Source: Sterolibacterium sp964437515
GTDB lineage: Bacteria > Pseudomonadota > Gammaproteobacteria > Burkholderiales > Rhodocyclaceae
Length of the DNA stretch: 10,122 nucleotides
Direction of reading: 5' to 3'
Assembly (NCBI GenBank): GCA_964437515.1
Contig: CAYTHB010000089.1
Coordinates: forward strand, 1-10,122
Positions within the stretch are counted from its first letter, which is position 1, and each line of letters begins with the position of its first letter. The position numbers and the translations under genes are program-made. This document shows, in pieces, positions 1-5,156 of this stretch. The notes beneath the pieces are model-generated. The model did no database searches, was not told where the DNA came from, and saw nothing but the letters and a program-made list of their open reading frames with translations.

Positions 1-43
1 TCAGCCGCTTCGGGTTCTTCGGGGCACGGTTGCTGACGTTCAT
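1..43 (-). CDS. Possible 5' end of a gene running off the left edge
   Basis: On the reverse strand an ATG at 43-41 opens a frame of 14 codons (MNVSNRAPKNPKRL) that reaches the window edge without a stop. No clear ribosome-binding site precedes it and the fragment is too short to assign to a family. If real, it is transcribed divergently from brnT. It could equally be chance. Confidence 0.2.
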   Translation of the reverse strand, partial: MNVSNRAPKNPKRL

Positions 44-155
44 TGCTAATCAGGTTTTCTTTATGCTTTTGCGTAAATAGAGGAGACCCATTAGCCGACC
101 GGTGTCAAGCGGGCAAGCGAATCCACGGCAGAACAAAGAAATCCAGCTTTGCTTC

Positions 156-183
156 TTGACACACAGCAACACTTACATACAAT
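156..183 (+). promoter_or_regulatory. Sigma70-type promoter of brnTA
   Basis: A perfect -35 TTGACA (156-161) is followed by a 16-nt spacer and a -10 TACAAT (178-183). The brnT ATG begins only 6 nt after the -10, so the predicted transcript starts at or next to the start codon. A perfect 8-bp palindrome, ATGTACAT (182-189), overlaps the -10 edge and would suit binding by an autoregulator. BrnA proteins are known to repress their own operons; that this palindrome is the operator is inference. Confidence 0.75.
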
Positions 184-189
184 GTACAT

Positions 190-468
190 ATGATTAAGTT
201 CGAGTGGGATTCAGCCAAGGCTATAGCAAACATAAAGAAACACGGAATTTCTTTCGAGGAAGCCCAGTCGATTTTCTACGATGAGTTTGCTATCCAGTTT
301 TTCGATGATGAGCACTCATCTGCTGAAGAGCGTTTTCTGTTGCTGGGTACGAGCACGAATTCAAGATTACTCATCGTCGCTCACTGCGAAAGGGATGCAG
401 GTCACACCATCCGCATCATTTCCGCCCGCAAGGCCACCAAGCGTGAAAGCGCGTTTTACAGGAAGTGA
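190..468 (+). CDS. brnT: BrnT-family type II toxin (ribonuclease)
   Basis: This 92-residue protein has the BrnT layout: an N-terminal W-D-x-x-K-A...N-x-x-K-H-G-I-S-F-E-E-A segment (residues 6-25), a hydrophobic beta core (RLLIVAH, 59-65) and a C-terminal RIISARKATKRE motif (75-86). BrnT toxins have a RelE-like fold, cleave RNA and stop growth until bound by BrnA. The gene is first in a two-gene operon and its stop is just upstream of brnA. ATG 190 is chosen because the protein aligns from there. No SD precedes it, and a consensus promoter ends 6 nt upstream, which suggests a leaderless mRNA. The assignment rests on motif recognition, not on a search. Confidence 0.92.
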   Translation: MIKFEWDSAKAIANIKKHGISFEEAQSIFYDEFAIQFFDDEHSSAEERFLLLGTSTNSRLLIVAHCERDAGHTIRIISARKATKRESAFYRK

Positions 469-473
469 ATGTC

Positions 474-695
474 ATGAAAGATGAATACGACTTCTCCACA
501 ATGAAGTCCCGTAGGAATCCCTACGCATCGAAGCTTAAAACACCCGTCACCATGCGGCTCTCTGAAGATGTGGTCGCCTATTTCAAACGCATGGCAGTCG
601 ATGCAGGGGTTCCCTATCAGAGCCTTATCAATTTATATCTTCGCGACTGCGTTATGCAGCATAGGCAGATACAGATTGCCTGGCCCGATAATTAA
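474..695 (+). CDS. brnA: BrnA-family antitoxin
   Basis: This 73-residue partner of BrnT has a basic N-terminal half (KSRRNPYASKLK) followed by a ribbon-helix-helix-like segment (TPVTMRLSEDVVAYFKRMA...YQSLINLYLRD), as in BrnA antitoxins that neutralise BrnT and repress the operon. I chose ATG 474 because AGGAAG (460-465) stands 8 nt before it. A GTG at 465, overlapping the brnT stop as GTGA, would add three residues (MNV). The stop codon TAA (693-695) lies inside the first bases of a GGGGTCA-type repeat, so the natural C-terminus may have been altered by that element. Confidence 0.9.
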   Translation: MKDEYDFSTMKSRRNPYASKLKTPVTMRLSEDVVAYFKRMAVDAGVPYQSLINLYLRDCVMQHRQIQIAWPDN

Positions 696-719
696 AGGGG
701 TCAGGGTCAATAAAATCCC
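690..719 (+). repeat. GGGGTCA repeat, family B, copy 1
   Basis: AATTAAAGGGGTCAGGG followed by TCAATAAAATCCC is repeated exactly at 3281-3310 and 5353-5382, and its inner part again at 3358-3375. It starts at the 3' end of brnA, supplies its TAA stop, and ends 12 nt before the -10 of the first DUF4160 gene. Confidence 0.9.
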
Positions 720-731
720 AATAAAATCCGT

Positions 732-766
732 TACAATGCTGATACCGAACTAGCGGAGCGTGCTCC
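732..766 (+). promoter_or_regulatory. -10 element and SD-hairpin leader of the first DUF4160 operon
   Basis: TACAAT (732-737) is a good -10, but no convincing -35 is visible. The 29-nt stretch to the ATG matches the same stretch before the second DUF4160 gene at 23 of 29 positions. The SD core GGAG (755-758) can pair with CTCC (763-766), which directly abuts the ATG, leaving a CGTG loop. The pairing is retained in the other copy. I infer partial masking of the ribosome-binding site. Confidence 0.55.
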
Positions 767-1036
767 ATGCCTACCATCAGCATGTTCTACGGCATCATCA
801 TTTCGATGTTTTTCGAAATCAAGGAAAAGCATCACCTTCCGCACATTCACGTTCGTTATCAAAGCTGCAGGGCTTCGGTTGCCATTGAAGATGGCGCGTT
901 GCTCGCAGGCGAACTGCCACCACGGCAGTTGCGCATGGTGCAGGTGTGGGTTGATCTGCATCGTGACGAGTTGCTGGCGGATTGGGAGTTAGCCAAAGAG
1001 GGTGTCGAGCCGTTCCGCATTGATCCGCTCAAGTGA
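767..1036 (+). CDS. DUF4160 family protein, predicted TA-module partner (copy 1)
   Basis: This 89-residue protein begins MPTISMFYG and carries the HHLPHIHV motif (22-29) that marks DUF4160, then a D-G-x-L-L-x-G-E-L-P segment (42-51) and W-x-x-x-H-x-D-E-L-x-A-D-W (61-73). The family has no firmly established activity. Its steady pairing with DUF2442 and its small size have led to its being predicted as half of a toxin-antitoxin-like pair. Conserved histidines are compatible with a nuclease or metal site, but this is inference. ATG 767 has AGCGGAG 8 nt upstream. The next gene follows after 12 nt. A paralogue at 3416-3685 is identical at about 57% of positions by hand alignment. Confidence 0.88.
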   Translation: MPTISMFYGIIISMFFEIKEKHHLPHIHVRYQSCRASVAIEDGALLAGELPPRQLRMVQVWVDLHRDELLADWELAKEGVEPFRIDPLK

Positions 1037-1048
1037 AGGAGGCTGACG

Positions 1049-1291
1049 ATGTTGCTTGATGTAACGCACGTAACTGTGAAACCGGATTTCACGCTACTTT
1101 TGGTGTTTGAGAATGGAGAAAGGCGCCGTTTCGACATGGCTGCCTACATTGATCAGAAACCTTGGGTTCGGCTCAAGTCCGGCAATGCGTTTCAAGGGGC
1201 CTTTGTGGAAAATGGCACCGTGGTCTGGCCTGGGAATATCGATATCGACCCCGAAACACTTTACGAATACTCCGTTCCTTTGGTAGGCTAG
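1049..1291 (+). CDS. DUF2442 family protein, predicted partner of DUF4160 (copy 1)
   Basis: This 80-residue protein has the DUF2442 pattern: V-x-x-x-P-D-F-T-L-x-x-x-F-E-N-G-E-x-R-R-F-D near the N-terminus (residues 9-29) and the closing motif G-T-V-V-W-P...DIDPETLYE near the C-terminus. The family is small, of unknown biochemical role, and usually sits directly downstream of DUF4160, where it is predicted to be the antitoxin. A strong SD, AAGGAGG (1036-1042), stands 6 nt before the ATG, in contrast to the hairpin-masked SD of its partner. The transposase gene begins only 7 nt after its stop. Confidence 0.88.
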   Translation: MLLDVTHVTVKPDFTLLLVFENGERRRFDMAAYIDQKPWVRLKSGNAFQGAFVENGTVVWPGNIDIDPETLYEYSVPLVG

Positions 1292-1298
1292 GCTGACC

Positions 1299-2000
1299 AT
1301 GCCCCGCCGTCCCCGCATCCATCTACCCGGCGTGCCTATCCACTTGGTACAGCGAGGTCACAACCGCGAAGCCTGTTTTTTTACTGATGAGGATTTTCTG
1401 GCGTATCGGGAATGGCTGGGGGATGCGTTGAAGAAGACCGGCTGTGCCTTGCATGCCTATGTGCTGATGACCAACCATGTGCATCTGCTGCTGACGCCGA
1501 CCAGCGCCGAAGCGGTATCGCAACTGGTCATGTCGCTCGGCCGACGTTATGTGCAGTACATCAACAAGACCTACCGCCGCACGGGAACCTTGTGGGATAG
1601 TCGTTACAAATCTTCGCTGGTGCATGCTGACGATTACCTGCTGCTGTGCCAGCGCTATATCGAGCTGAACCCGGTACGTGCCGCCATGACCGACGACCCC
1701 GCCCACTATCGCTGGAGCAGCTATCGCGCCAATGGTTTGGGACAAGCGGATGCACTGCTGACGCCACATGATTTGTATCTTGCCCTGGATGATGACCCAG
1801 CCAGTCGTCAGGCGGTGTATCGTTTCCTGTTTCGCAGCGAACTCGATCAGGCGGCGCTCACGGATATTCGTCTGGCGCTGGATCAGGGGCAGCCGCTAGG
1901 GAAAGGGCGCTTCATCGATCAGGTGGAAAACATGCTGGGACGGCGGTGCGAGGTGCGTCCGCGCGGACGACCTCGAAAAATGAAGGCCTCGAGCGAATGA
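1299..2000 (+). CDS. REP-associated tyrosine transposase (RAYT, Y1/HUH family)
   Basis: This 233-residue protein starts PRRPRIHLPGVPIHLVQRG and holds the HUH motif H60-V61-H62 in MTNHVHLLLTP, candidate catalytic tyrosines Y84/Y87 in GRRYVQYINKTY, and the RAYT signature G-T-L-W-D-S-R-Y-K-S-S-L (96-107) with Y-I-E-L-N-P-V-R (120-127). The basic tail RPRGRPRK (220-227) looks like a DNA-contacting extension. RAYTs are relatives of IS200/IS605 TnpA, usually single-copy, that cut single-stranded REP hairpins. It appears full length and intact. It starts 7 nt after the DUF2442 stop with only a weak SD, so it is probably translated from the same mRNA. The GGGGTCA repeats around it are its most obvious candidate substrates; that link is inference. 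Confidence 0.93.
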   Translation: MPRRPRIHLPGVPIHLVQRGHNREACFFTDEDFLAYREWLGDALKKTGCALHAYVLMTNHVHLLLTPTSAEAVSQLVMSLGRRYVQYINKTYRRTGTLWDSRYKSSLVHADDYLLLCQRYIELNPVRAAMTDDPAHYRWSSYRANGLGQADALLTPHDLYLALDDDPASRQAVYRFLFRSELDQAALTDIRLALDQGQPLGKGRFIDQVENMLGRRCEVRPRGRPRKMKASSE

Positions 2001-2087
2001 AAAGGCCAACAACAGGCGTTGCCAATTTGAATGCCGTTCCGCCAGCGCTGACTTTTATTGTGAATCCCTGAAGCTATTCAATCTACC

Positions 2088-2378
2088 GTGCGCGTCCTCT
2101 TCATCCATCAGAACTTTCCCGGCCAATACAAGCACATCGCCGCTGCCCTCGCGGCTCGTGGCGATGAGGTTACGGCCTTGTGCATCGAGAATAATCCTGC
2201 GCCCGCTGGCATCAAGGTTTTCCGGTACACACCAAAACGCGGCAATACGCCGAACATCCATCCTTGGGTGCAAGACACCGAAACCAAGGTTATCCGTGGG
2301 GAAGCCTGTTTTCTGGCTGCCAAGCAACTGCGCGGAAATAATAGGGGTCAGACCACGGTTTTCCGGTTCAGCCCCTAG
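2088..2378 (+). pseudogene. Truncated glycosyltransferase (N-terminal fragment)
   Basis: The first 82 codons (GTG start, MRVLFIHQNFPGQYKHIAAAL...) match the N-terminal domain of GT4-type glycosyltransferases (PF12000-like), including FIHQNFPGQ and ALAARGDEVTAL. Such enzymes are usually near 400 residues. Homology stops at about 2333, where the frame enters a family A repeat and adds a foreign tail (NNRGQTTVFRFSP) before a TAG inside that repeat. The rest of the gene is absent from the window. It is best read as a gene cut by the repeat or by recombination at it. No obvious SD precedes the GTG. Confidence 0.8.
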
Positions 2379-2441
2379 CCCTCAGTTCATCGAGGGTGCA
2401 ACAAACCCAACCCCATCTCGCCACAAGCGGGGTGGGGTTTT
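2337..2441 (+). repeat. GGGGTCA repeat, family A, full-length copy 1
   Basis: It begins AATAATAGGGGTCAGACC, continues CACGGTTTTCCGGTTCAGCC and CCTAGCCCTCAGTTC, and ends in a terminator hairpin (2409-2441). Near-identical full copies lie at 4245-4349 and 5396-5501. Positions 2344-2375 can form an imperfect REP-like hairpin (GGGG pairing with CCCC, TTTT loop). It ends the glycosyltransferase fragment and precedes the RelE module. Confidence 0.92.
2409..2441 (+). terminator. Rho-independent terminator inside family A repeat
   Basis: Left arm AACCCCATCTCGC (2409-2421), loop CACAA, right arm GCGGGGTGGGGTT (2427-2439) pair over 13 bp with two G-U pairs, followed by a short T run. The copy at 4317 carries compensatory changes, which supports a real structure. 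Confidence 0.85.
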
Positions 2442-2517
2442 CTACGTCTGCGCCGCCTTGCTCTGCACTTCCTTCGGTCGCCGCCAGCGCCGATTTTTGT
2501 GTGCGGTATTAATGTGA

Positions 2518-2547
2518 TATGATATGGGTTCATTTTTCTGCTAATAT
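2518..2547 (+). promoter_or_regulatory. Likely promoter region of the RelE/HTH module
   Basis: Two -10-like hexamers are present: TATGAT (2518-2523) and TAATAT (2542-2547). The second ends 6 nt before the toxin ATG, matching the spacing seen at brnT, but lacks a good -35. The first would leave a leader of about 24 nt with no SD. A direct repeat GATAT-GATAT (2516-2525) may be part of an operator. Which hexamer is used cannot be decided from sequence. Confidence 0.4.
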
Positions 2548-2553
2548 GAGCGC

Positions 2554-2877
2554 ATGAAACCGAACTACAAGCGTCCTTTCGCCCAGTACGTCAAGAAGGC
2601 ACACAAACCCTTGCAGTTGGCGATTGAGGATGCAGTGGCGTTGGTCTGCGGCTCACCGGACATTGGCGAACCCAAGGTCGGCGATCTGGCGGGGATACGG
2701 GTTTACAAGTTTCGTTTCAATCAGCAGGAGTATTTGCTGGCATACCGCCTCCCGGTCGAGGATTTGCCCCTTGAGTTTTTGATCATTGATTTCTACCAGG
2801 TGGGCTCACATGAAAACTTCTACGCCGACTTGAAACGCTACTTGCGGCAGGAAAGCAACAAAGGAGAGCCGAAATGA
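2554..2877 (+). CDS. RelE/ParE-superfamily toxin
   Basis: This 107-residue protein has the RelE/ParE plan: a helical start (FAQYVKKAHKPLQLAIEDAV), then beta strands with G-D-L-A-G-I-R-V-Y-K-F-R and Q-Q-E-Y-L-L-A-Y-R-L (residues 43-66), a hydrophobic strand (LEFLIIDFYQVGSHENFY) and a basic C-terminal helix (DLKRYLRQ). Family members are mostly ribosome-dependent mRNA interferases; some ParE members act on gyrase, and the sequence does not decide between them. The gene is first in the operon and overlaps the next by ATGA (2874-2877). Only a poor GAG is found before ATG 2554, so the start has no convincing SD. Confidence 0.85.
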   Translation: MKPNYKRPFAQYVKKAHKPLQLAIEDAVALVCGSPDIGEPKVGDLAGIRVYKFRFNQQEYLLAYRLPVEDLPLEFLIIDFYQVGSHENFYADLKRYLRQESNKGEPK

Positions 2878-3206
2878 ACCACACCATGAACCAGCCCCTG
2901 ACGGCTGAAGACCTGTTTTCTGAAATGAAGCGCATGCCCGCGATGGAGCGCGTTCGTTTTTTTTCATTGCTGACCGGCAATGCTTTCCGCGACGATGATT
3001 TCACCCACGAACAGGTGTTTGGCCATCTTCAGCAGGAACCGTTTTCAGCTGCGGAAGCGGCGGAGTACCTTGAAATTTCCCTGCCGACCCTGCGGCGCTA
3101 TGTGCAGTCTGGTAAGTTGATGCCGAGCCACGTCGTCGGCCGCAACCAGATGTTTTCTGCCCAGACCTTGCGGGCATTCAAGCGCAATGATAATAGGGGA
3201 CGATAA
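2874..3206 (+). CDS. Helix-turn-helix (excisionase/MerR-like) antitoxin
   Basis: This 110-residue protein has an N-terminal helical part (LTAEDLFSEMKRMPAMERVRFFSLL) and a C-terminal HTH_17-type DNA-binding domain, FSAAEAAEYLEISLPTLRRY followed by VQSGKLMPSHVVGRNQMFSAQTLRAF (about residues 51-104). It is the likely antitoxin and autorepressor of the preceding RelE-type toxin. AAGGAG (2861-2866) stands 7 nt before ATG 2874, and the start overlaps the toxin stop. An in-frame ATG at 2886 is a weaker option. The last codons (DNRGR-stop) lie in a partial GGGGTCA-type repeat (GATAATAGGGGA, 3188-3199), so the native C-terminus was probably replaced or trimmed. Confidence 0.83.
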   Translation: MNHTMNQPLTAEDLFSEMKRMPAMERVRFFSLLTGNAFRDDDFTHEQVFGHLQQEPFSAAEAAEYLEISLPTLRRYVQSGKLMPSHVVGRNQMFSAQTLRAFKRNDNRGR

Positions 3207-3209
3207 CAG

Positions 3210-3276
3210 AATAATAGGGGTCAGACCACGGTTTTCCGGTTCAGCCCCTAGCCTTCAGCTCATCGAGGGTGCAACA
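3210..3276 (+). repeat. GGGGTCA repeat, family A, copy 2 (no terminator)
   Basis: It matches the first 67 bp of the full A unit, including the REP-like hairpin and the GAGGGTGCAAC segment, and then stops. A 12-bp fragment of the same leading edge lies just before it at 3188-3199. Confidence 0.9.
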
Positions 3277-3280
3277 CCGC

Positions 3281-3310
3281 AATTAAAGGGGTCAGGGTCA
3301 ATAAAATCCC
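3281..3310 (+). repeat. GGGGTCA repeat, family B, copy 2
   Basis: It is identical to the B unit at 690-719 over 30 bp and follows the truncated A copy after about 5 nt. Confidence 0.9.
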
Positions 3311-3315
3311 AAGAA

Positions 3316-3345
3316 AATAATAGGGGGTCAGACCACGATTTTCCG
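3316..3345 (+). repeat. GGGGTCA repeat, family A, copy 3 (short)
   Basis: AATAATAGGGGGTCAGACC plus ACGATTTTCCGG reproduces the leading 30 bp of family A with one extra G and a G-to-A change, then diverges. Confidence 0.85.
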
Positions 3346-3357
3346 GTTTTAGCGATC

Positions 3358-3376
3358 AGGGGTCAGGGTCAATAAA
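3358..3376 (+). repeat. GGGGTCA repeat, family B, copy 3 (inner part)
   Basis: AGGGGTCAGGGTCAATAAA matches family B without its AATTAA lead. It ends 5 nt before the -10 of the second DUF4160 gene, as B copy 1 does (12 nt) before the first. Confidence 0.85.
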
Positions 3377-3380
3377 TTGG

Positions 3381-3415
3381 TACAATACTGACATCCAATT
3401 AGCGGAGCGTTCTCC
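3381..3415 (+). promoter_or_regulatory. -10 element and SD-hairpin leader of the second DUF4160 operon
   Basis: TACAAT (3381-3386) lies 29 nt before the ATG, exactly as at 732. GGAG (3404-3407) can pair with CTCC (3412-3415) around a CGTT loop next to the ATG. No good -35 is seen; the B repeat occupies that place. Confidence 0.55.
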
Positions 3416-3685
3416 ATGCCAACCATCAGCATGTTCTACGGAATTCTCATCAGAATGTATGTGCTTGATACTAAGCAGCACCACCTTCCACACATTCACG
3501 TTGAATACGCAGAGGCAGAGGCCATCTTCCAGATTCCTGACGGAGAATTGCTGGAAGGTGAGTTGCCTGGAAAGCAATATAAGCTGGTGCAGGCCTGGAT
3601 AGCGCTGCATGCGGATGAGTTGATGGCAGACTGGAAGCTCGCGGTTTCCGGCGCGACCCCCTATAAGATTGAGCCCTTGAAGTGA
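3416..3685 (+). CDS. DUF4160 family protein, predicted TA-module partner (copy 2)
   Basis: This 89-residue paralogue of the protein at 767-1036 keeps MPTISMFYG, HHLPHIHV (22-29), the D-G-x-L-L-x-G-E-L-P segment and L-H-x-D-E-L-x-A-D-W. About 51 of 89 residues are the same by hand alignment. Differences cluster in residues 15-21 and 30-41, which might set partner specificity (inference). Biochemical function is unknown, as for copy 1. The start is fixed by the conserved leader and by alignment. The DUF2442 gene follows after 7 nt. Confidence 0.88.
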   Translation: MPTISMFYGILIRMYVLDTKQHHLPHIHVEYAEAEAIFQIPDGELLEGELPGKQYKLVQAWIALHADELMADWKLAVSGATPYKIEPLK

Positions 3686-3692
3686 GCACGAA

Positions 3693-3944
3693 ATGAGCAC
3701 ATCAGGAAAATTACCCAGACCGATATCGGTCTCAGTTGCCGAGAACTATTCGCTGAATGTGACTTTTAATAATGGCGAGATGCGGCGGTTTGATGTCAGT
3801 CCTTATCTTGCTTACCCGGCATTTGAAGCTTTGAAGTCCCGTAGCCTCTTCGCGCAAGCGCGTGTGGCGCACAATACCGTGGTTTGGAACGAGGATGTGG
3901 ATATCGCACCAGAAAGCTTGTACCTGGAAAGTATGAAAATCTGA
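3693..3944 (+). CDS. DUF2442 family protein, predicted partner of DUF4160 (copy 2)
   Basis: This 83-residue protein carries the DUF2442 core N-Y-S-L-N-V-T-F-N-N-G-E-M-R-R-F-D-V (residues 19-36) and the closing N-T-V-V-W-N-E-D-V-D-I-A-P-E-S-L-Y. It is clearly more diverged from copy 1 than the DUF4160 partners are from each other, mainly at the N-terminus. Unlike copy 1, its SD is weak (AGTGAG about 6 nt upstream), so balance within this pair may differ or the module may be decaying. No RAYT gene follows it. A degraded B/A repeat begins 8 nt after its stop. Confidence 0.85.
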   Translation: MSTSGKLPRPISVSVAENYSLNVTFNNGEMRRFDVSPYLAYPAFEALKSRSLFAQARVAHNTVVWNEDVDIAPESLYLESMKI

Positions 3945-3952
3945 CGACTAGC

Positions 3953-3987
3953 AATTAAAGAAAAACATGGGACAGACCACGGTTTTC
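3953..3987 (+). repeat. Degenerate B/A repeat hybrid
   Basis: AATTAAAG (3953-3960) recalls the lead of family B, and GGGACAGACCACGGTTTTC (3969-3987) is family A with one change in the GGGGTCA core. It marks the 3' boundary of the second DUF4160 module. Confidence 0.6.
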
Positions 3988-4244
3988 TGCCTGTCAAAGG
4001 CCATCCCCGCCGTTCCCCCAAGGATCTTCATGTATGCGGACAAGCGCTACGTATTTGCTGACGAGACTGGCAGTTCATTCGCACACTCCGGCGCATACCG
4101 ACGAATTGATTGGTAATGAAAGTGACCCCGCTCCACCCGAACGGACTGGTAGGCGGGTCGAGCATTACTGGCAGGCGGCTTCAGATTACATGCGCTCACG
4201 CCAGTAATCGGGATGTCGGCGCAAGTGCATCACGACAAGCAGAG
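3988..4244. other. Non-coding stretch with one inverted repeat
   Basis: No supported gene was found here; the longest + frame opened by an ATG (4030) gives 28 codons with no recognisable motif. ATTACTGGC (4164-4172) and GCCAGTAAT (4200-4208) form a perfect 9-bp inverted repeat with a 27-nt loop. It lacks integron attC core sites. Confidence 0.5.
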
Positions 4245-4349
4245 AATAATAGGGGTCAGACCACGGTTTTCCGGTTCAGCCCCTAGCCTTCAGCTCATCG
4301 AGGGTGCAACACAACCAACCCTATCTCGTCATAAGCGGGATAGGGTTTT
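4245..4349 (+). repeat. GGGGTCA repeat, family A, full-length copy (second)
   Basis: It has the same order as at 2337-2441: AATAATAGGGGTCAGACC lead, REP-like hairpin, GAGGGTGCAAC, then terminator. It differs by scattered changes that keep the terminator paired. About 17 nt downstream, GCCAGCGCCGACTTTTGT (4371-4388) resembles sequence after the first full copy (2483-2500) and near 2041-2058. Confidence 0.92.
4317..4349 (+). terminator. Rho-independent terminator inside family A repeat
   Basis: AACCCTATCTCGT (4317-4329), loop CATAA, GCGGGATAGGGTT (4335-4347), then TTTT. Relative to the other copies, a C-G pair is replaced by U-A, a U-G by U-A and a C-G by U-G, so pairing is preserved. Confidence 0.85.
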
Positions 4350-4467
4350 CTACTTCTAGGGTGCCGTCGTGCCAGCGCCGACTTTTGTTTCCTTGGGCAA
4401 AAAGACGAGGAGGATAAGCGAAGTGGGTTGATTTGGTCGAGCGCTGGCGTTCTTATTCCTATATGGG

Positions 4468-4473
4468 CATAAT
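4468..4473 (+). promoter_or_regulatory. -10-like hexamer of the HigBA module
   Basis: CATAAT ends 6 nt before the toxin ATG, the same spacing as at brnT. No good -35 is seen 16-18 nt upstream. It is tentative. Confidence 0.4.
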
Positions 4474-4479
4474 TCGTTG

Positions 4480-4839
4480 ATGCCAAGCCCAACCAAACTC
4501 TTGCGCTGGGTCGCATCCAGCAAAAAAGACCTCATGGCCATGCCTGAGGAGGTGCGGGATACTTTCGGATACGCGCTGCATTTGGCCCAAGTTGGGCAGA
4601 AGCATCCTGACGCTAAACCATTCAAAGGCTTTGGTAGTGCTGGCGTCGTGGAGGTGGTTGAGGATTTCCAGGGTGATGCCTACCGTGCCGTTTATACCGT
4701 GCGCTATACCGAGGCAGTGTATGTCGTGCATTGCTTCCAGAAGAAATCCACGCAGGGCATTGCCACACCCAAGCCGGATGTGGAGTTGATCAAGTCACGT
4801 TTGAAGGCCATTGAGGTCAGTCCAGGAGTTCAGAAATGA
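4480..4839 (+). CDS. HigB/Gp49-type (RelE superfamily) toxin
   Basis: This 119-residue protein fits the phage-derived Gp49-like/HigB family (PF05973). It has an N-terminal helix (MPEEVRDTFGYALHLAQVGQ), a K-P-F-K-G-F-G-S-A-G-V-V-E-V segment and the conserved strand Y-R-A-V-Y-T-V-R-Y-T-E-A-V-Y-V-V-H-C-F-Q-K-K-S-T-Q-G (about residues 68-93), ending in a basic helix. These toxins are ribosome-associated mRNA interferases. I chose ATG 4480; an in-frame TTG directly before it adds one residue. No SD is present and a -10-like hexamer ends 6 nt upstream. The start of higA overlaps its stop by ATGA (4836-4839). Confidence 0.9.
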   Translation: MPSPTKLLRWVASSKKDLMAMPEEVRDTFGYALHLAQVGQKHPDAKPFKGFGSAGVVEVVEDFQGDAYRAVYTVRYTEAVYVVHCFQKKSTQGIATPKPDVELIKSRLKAIEVSPGVQK

Positions 4840-5156
4840 TCGAGATCGAAGAAAGCAGTGGCAATGTCTACACGGATCTGCAAACCGCTGATGCCGAGGC
4901 AATGTATGTCAAGGCGCAGTTGGCCAGCAAGATTGGCGACATCATTCGCCATCGCCACCTGACACAACAACAGGCCGCCGAGATTTTGGGTATCACGCAG
5001 CCGAAGTTGTCAGGTCTCTTGCGCGGCCAATTCCGAGGCGTCAGCGAAACCAAGATGATCGAGTGTCTGAATCGCCTAGGGCGGGACGTAGAGATTGTGG
5101 TTCGCAAGGCACCACGCAGTCATCCGCAGGGGCATACGCAAGTCGTGTTTGCTTGA
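4836..5156 (+). CDS. HigA-type XRE-family antitoxin
   Basis: This 106-residue protein has an XRE/HTH_37-type DNA-binding domain: KAQLASKIGDIIRHRHLTQQ, then QAAEILGITQPKLSGLLRGQ, then F-R-G-V-S-E-T-K-M-I-E-C-L-N-R-L-G-R-D-V-E-I-V-V (about residues 26-91). It is the expected antitoxin and autorepressor for the preceding HigB/Gp49-type toxin. AGGAG (4824-4828) stands 7 nt before ATG 4836, in contrast to the SD-less toxin start. The tail (RSHPQGHTQVVFA) looks normal for the family. The ATGA overlap suggests translational coupling. Confidence 0.92.
   Translation: MIEIEESSGNVYTDLQTADAEAMYVKAQLASKIGDIIRHRHLTQQQAAEILGITQPKLSGLLRGQFRGVSETKMIECLNRLGRDVEIVVRKAPRSHPQGHTQVVFA

Noticed and set aside
76..94. 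Possible degenerate A repeat before brnT (AAATAGAGGAGACCCATTA)
   Set aside because: Similarity to AATAGGGGTCAGACCA is too weak and needs several changes; it could be chance.
2158..2517. Open frame of 119 codons over the glycosyltransferase fragment and A repeat
   Set aside because: It is out of frame with the recognisable glycosyltransferase and runs through the repeat and terminator; a shadow.
3188..3415. Genuine coding function for the open frame starting at 3187
   Set aside because: The whole frame is made of A and B repeat sequence.
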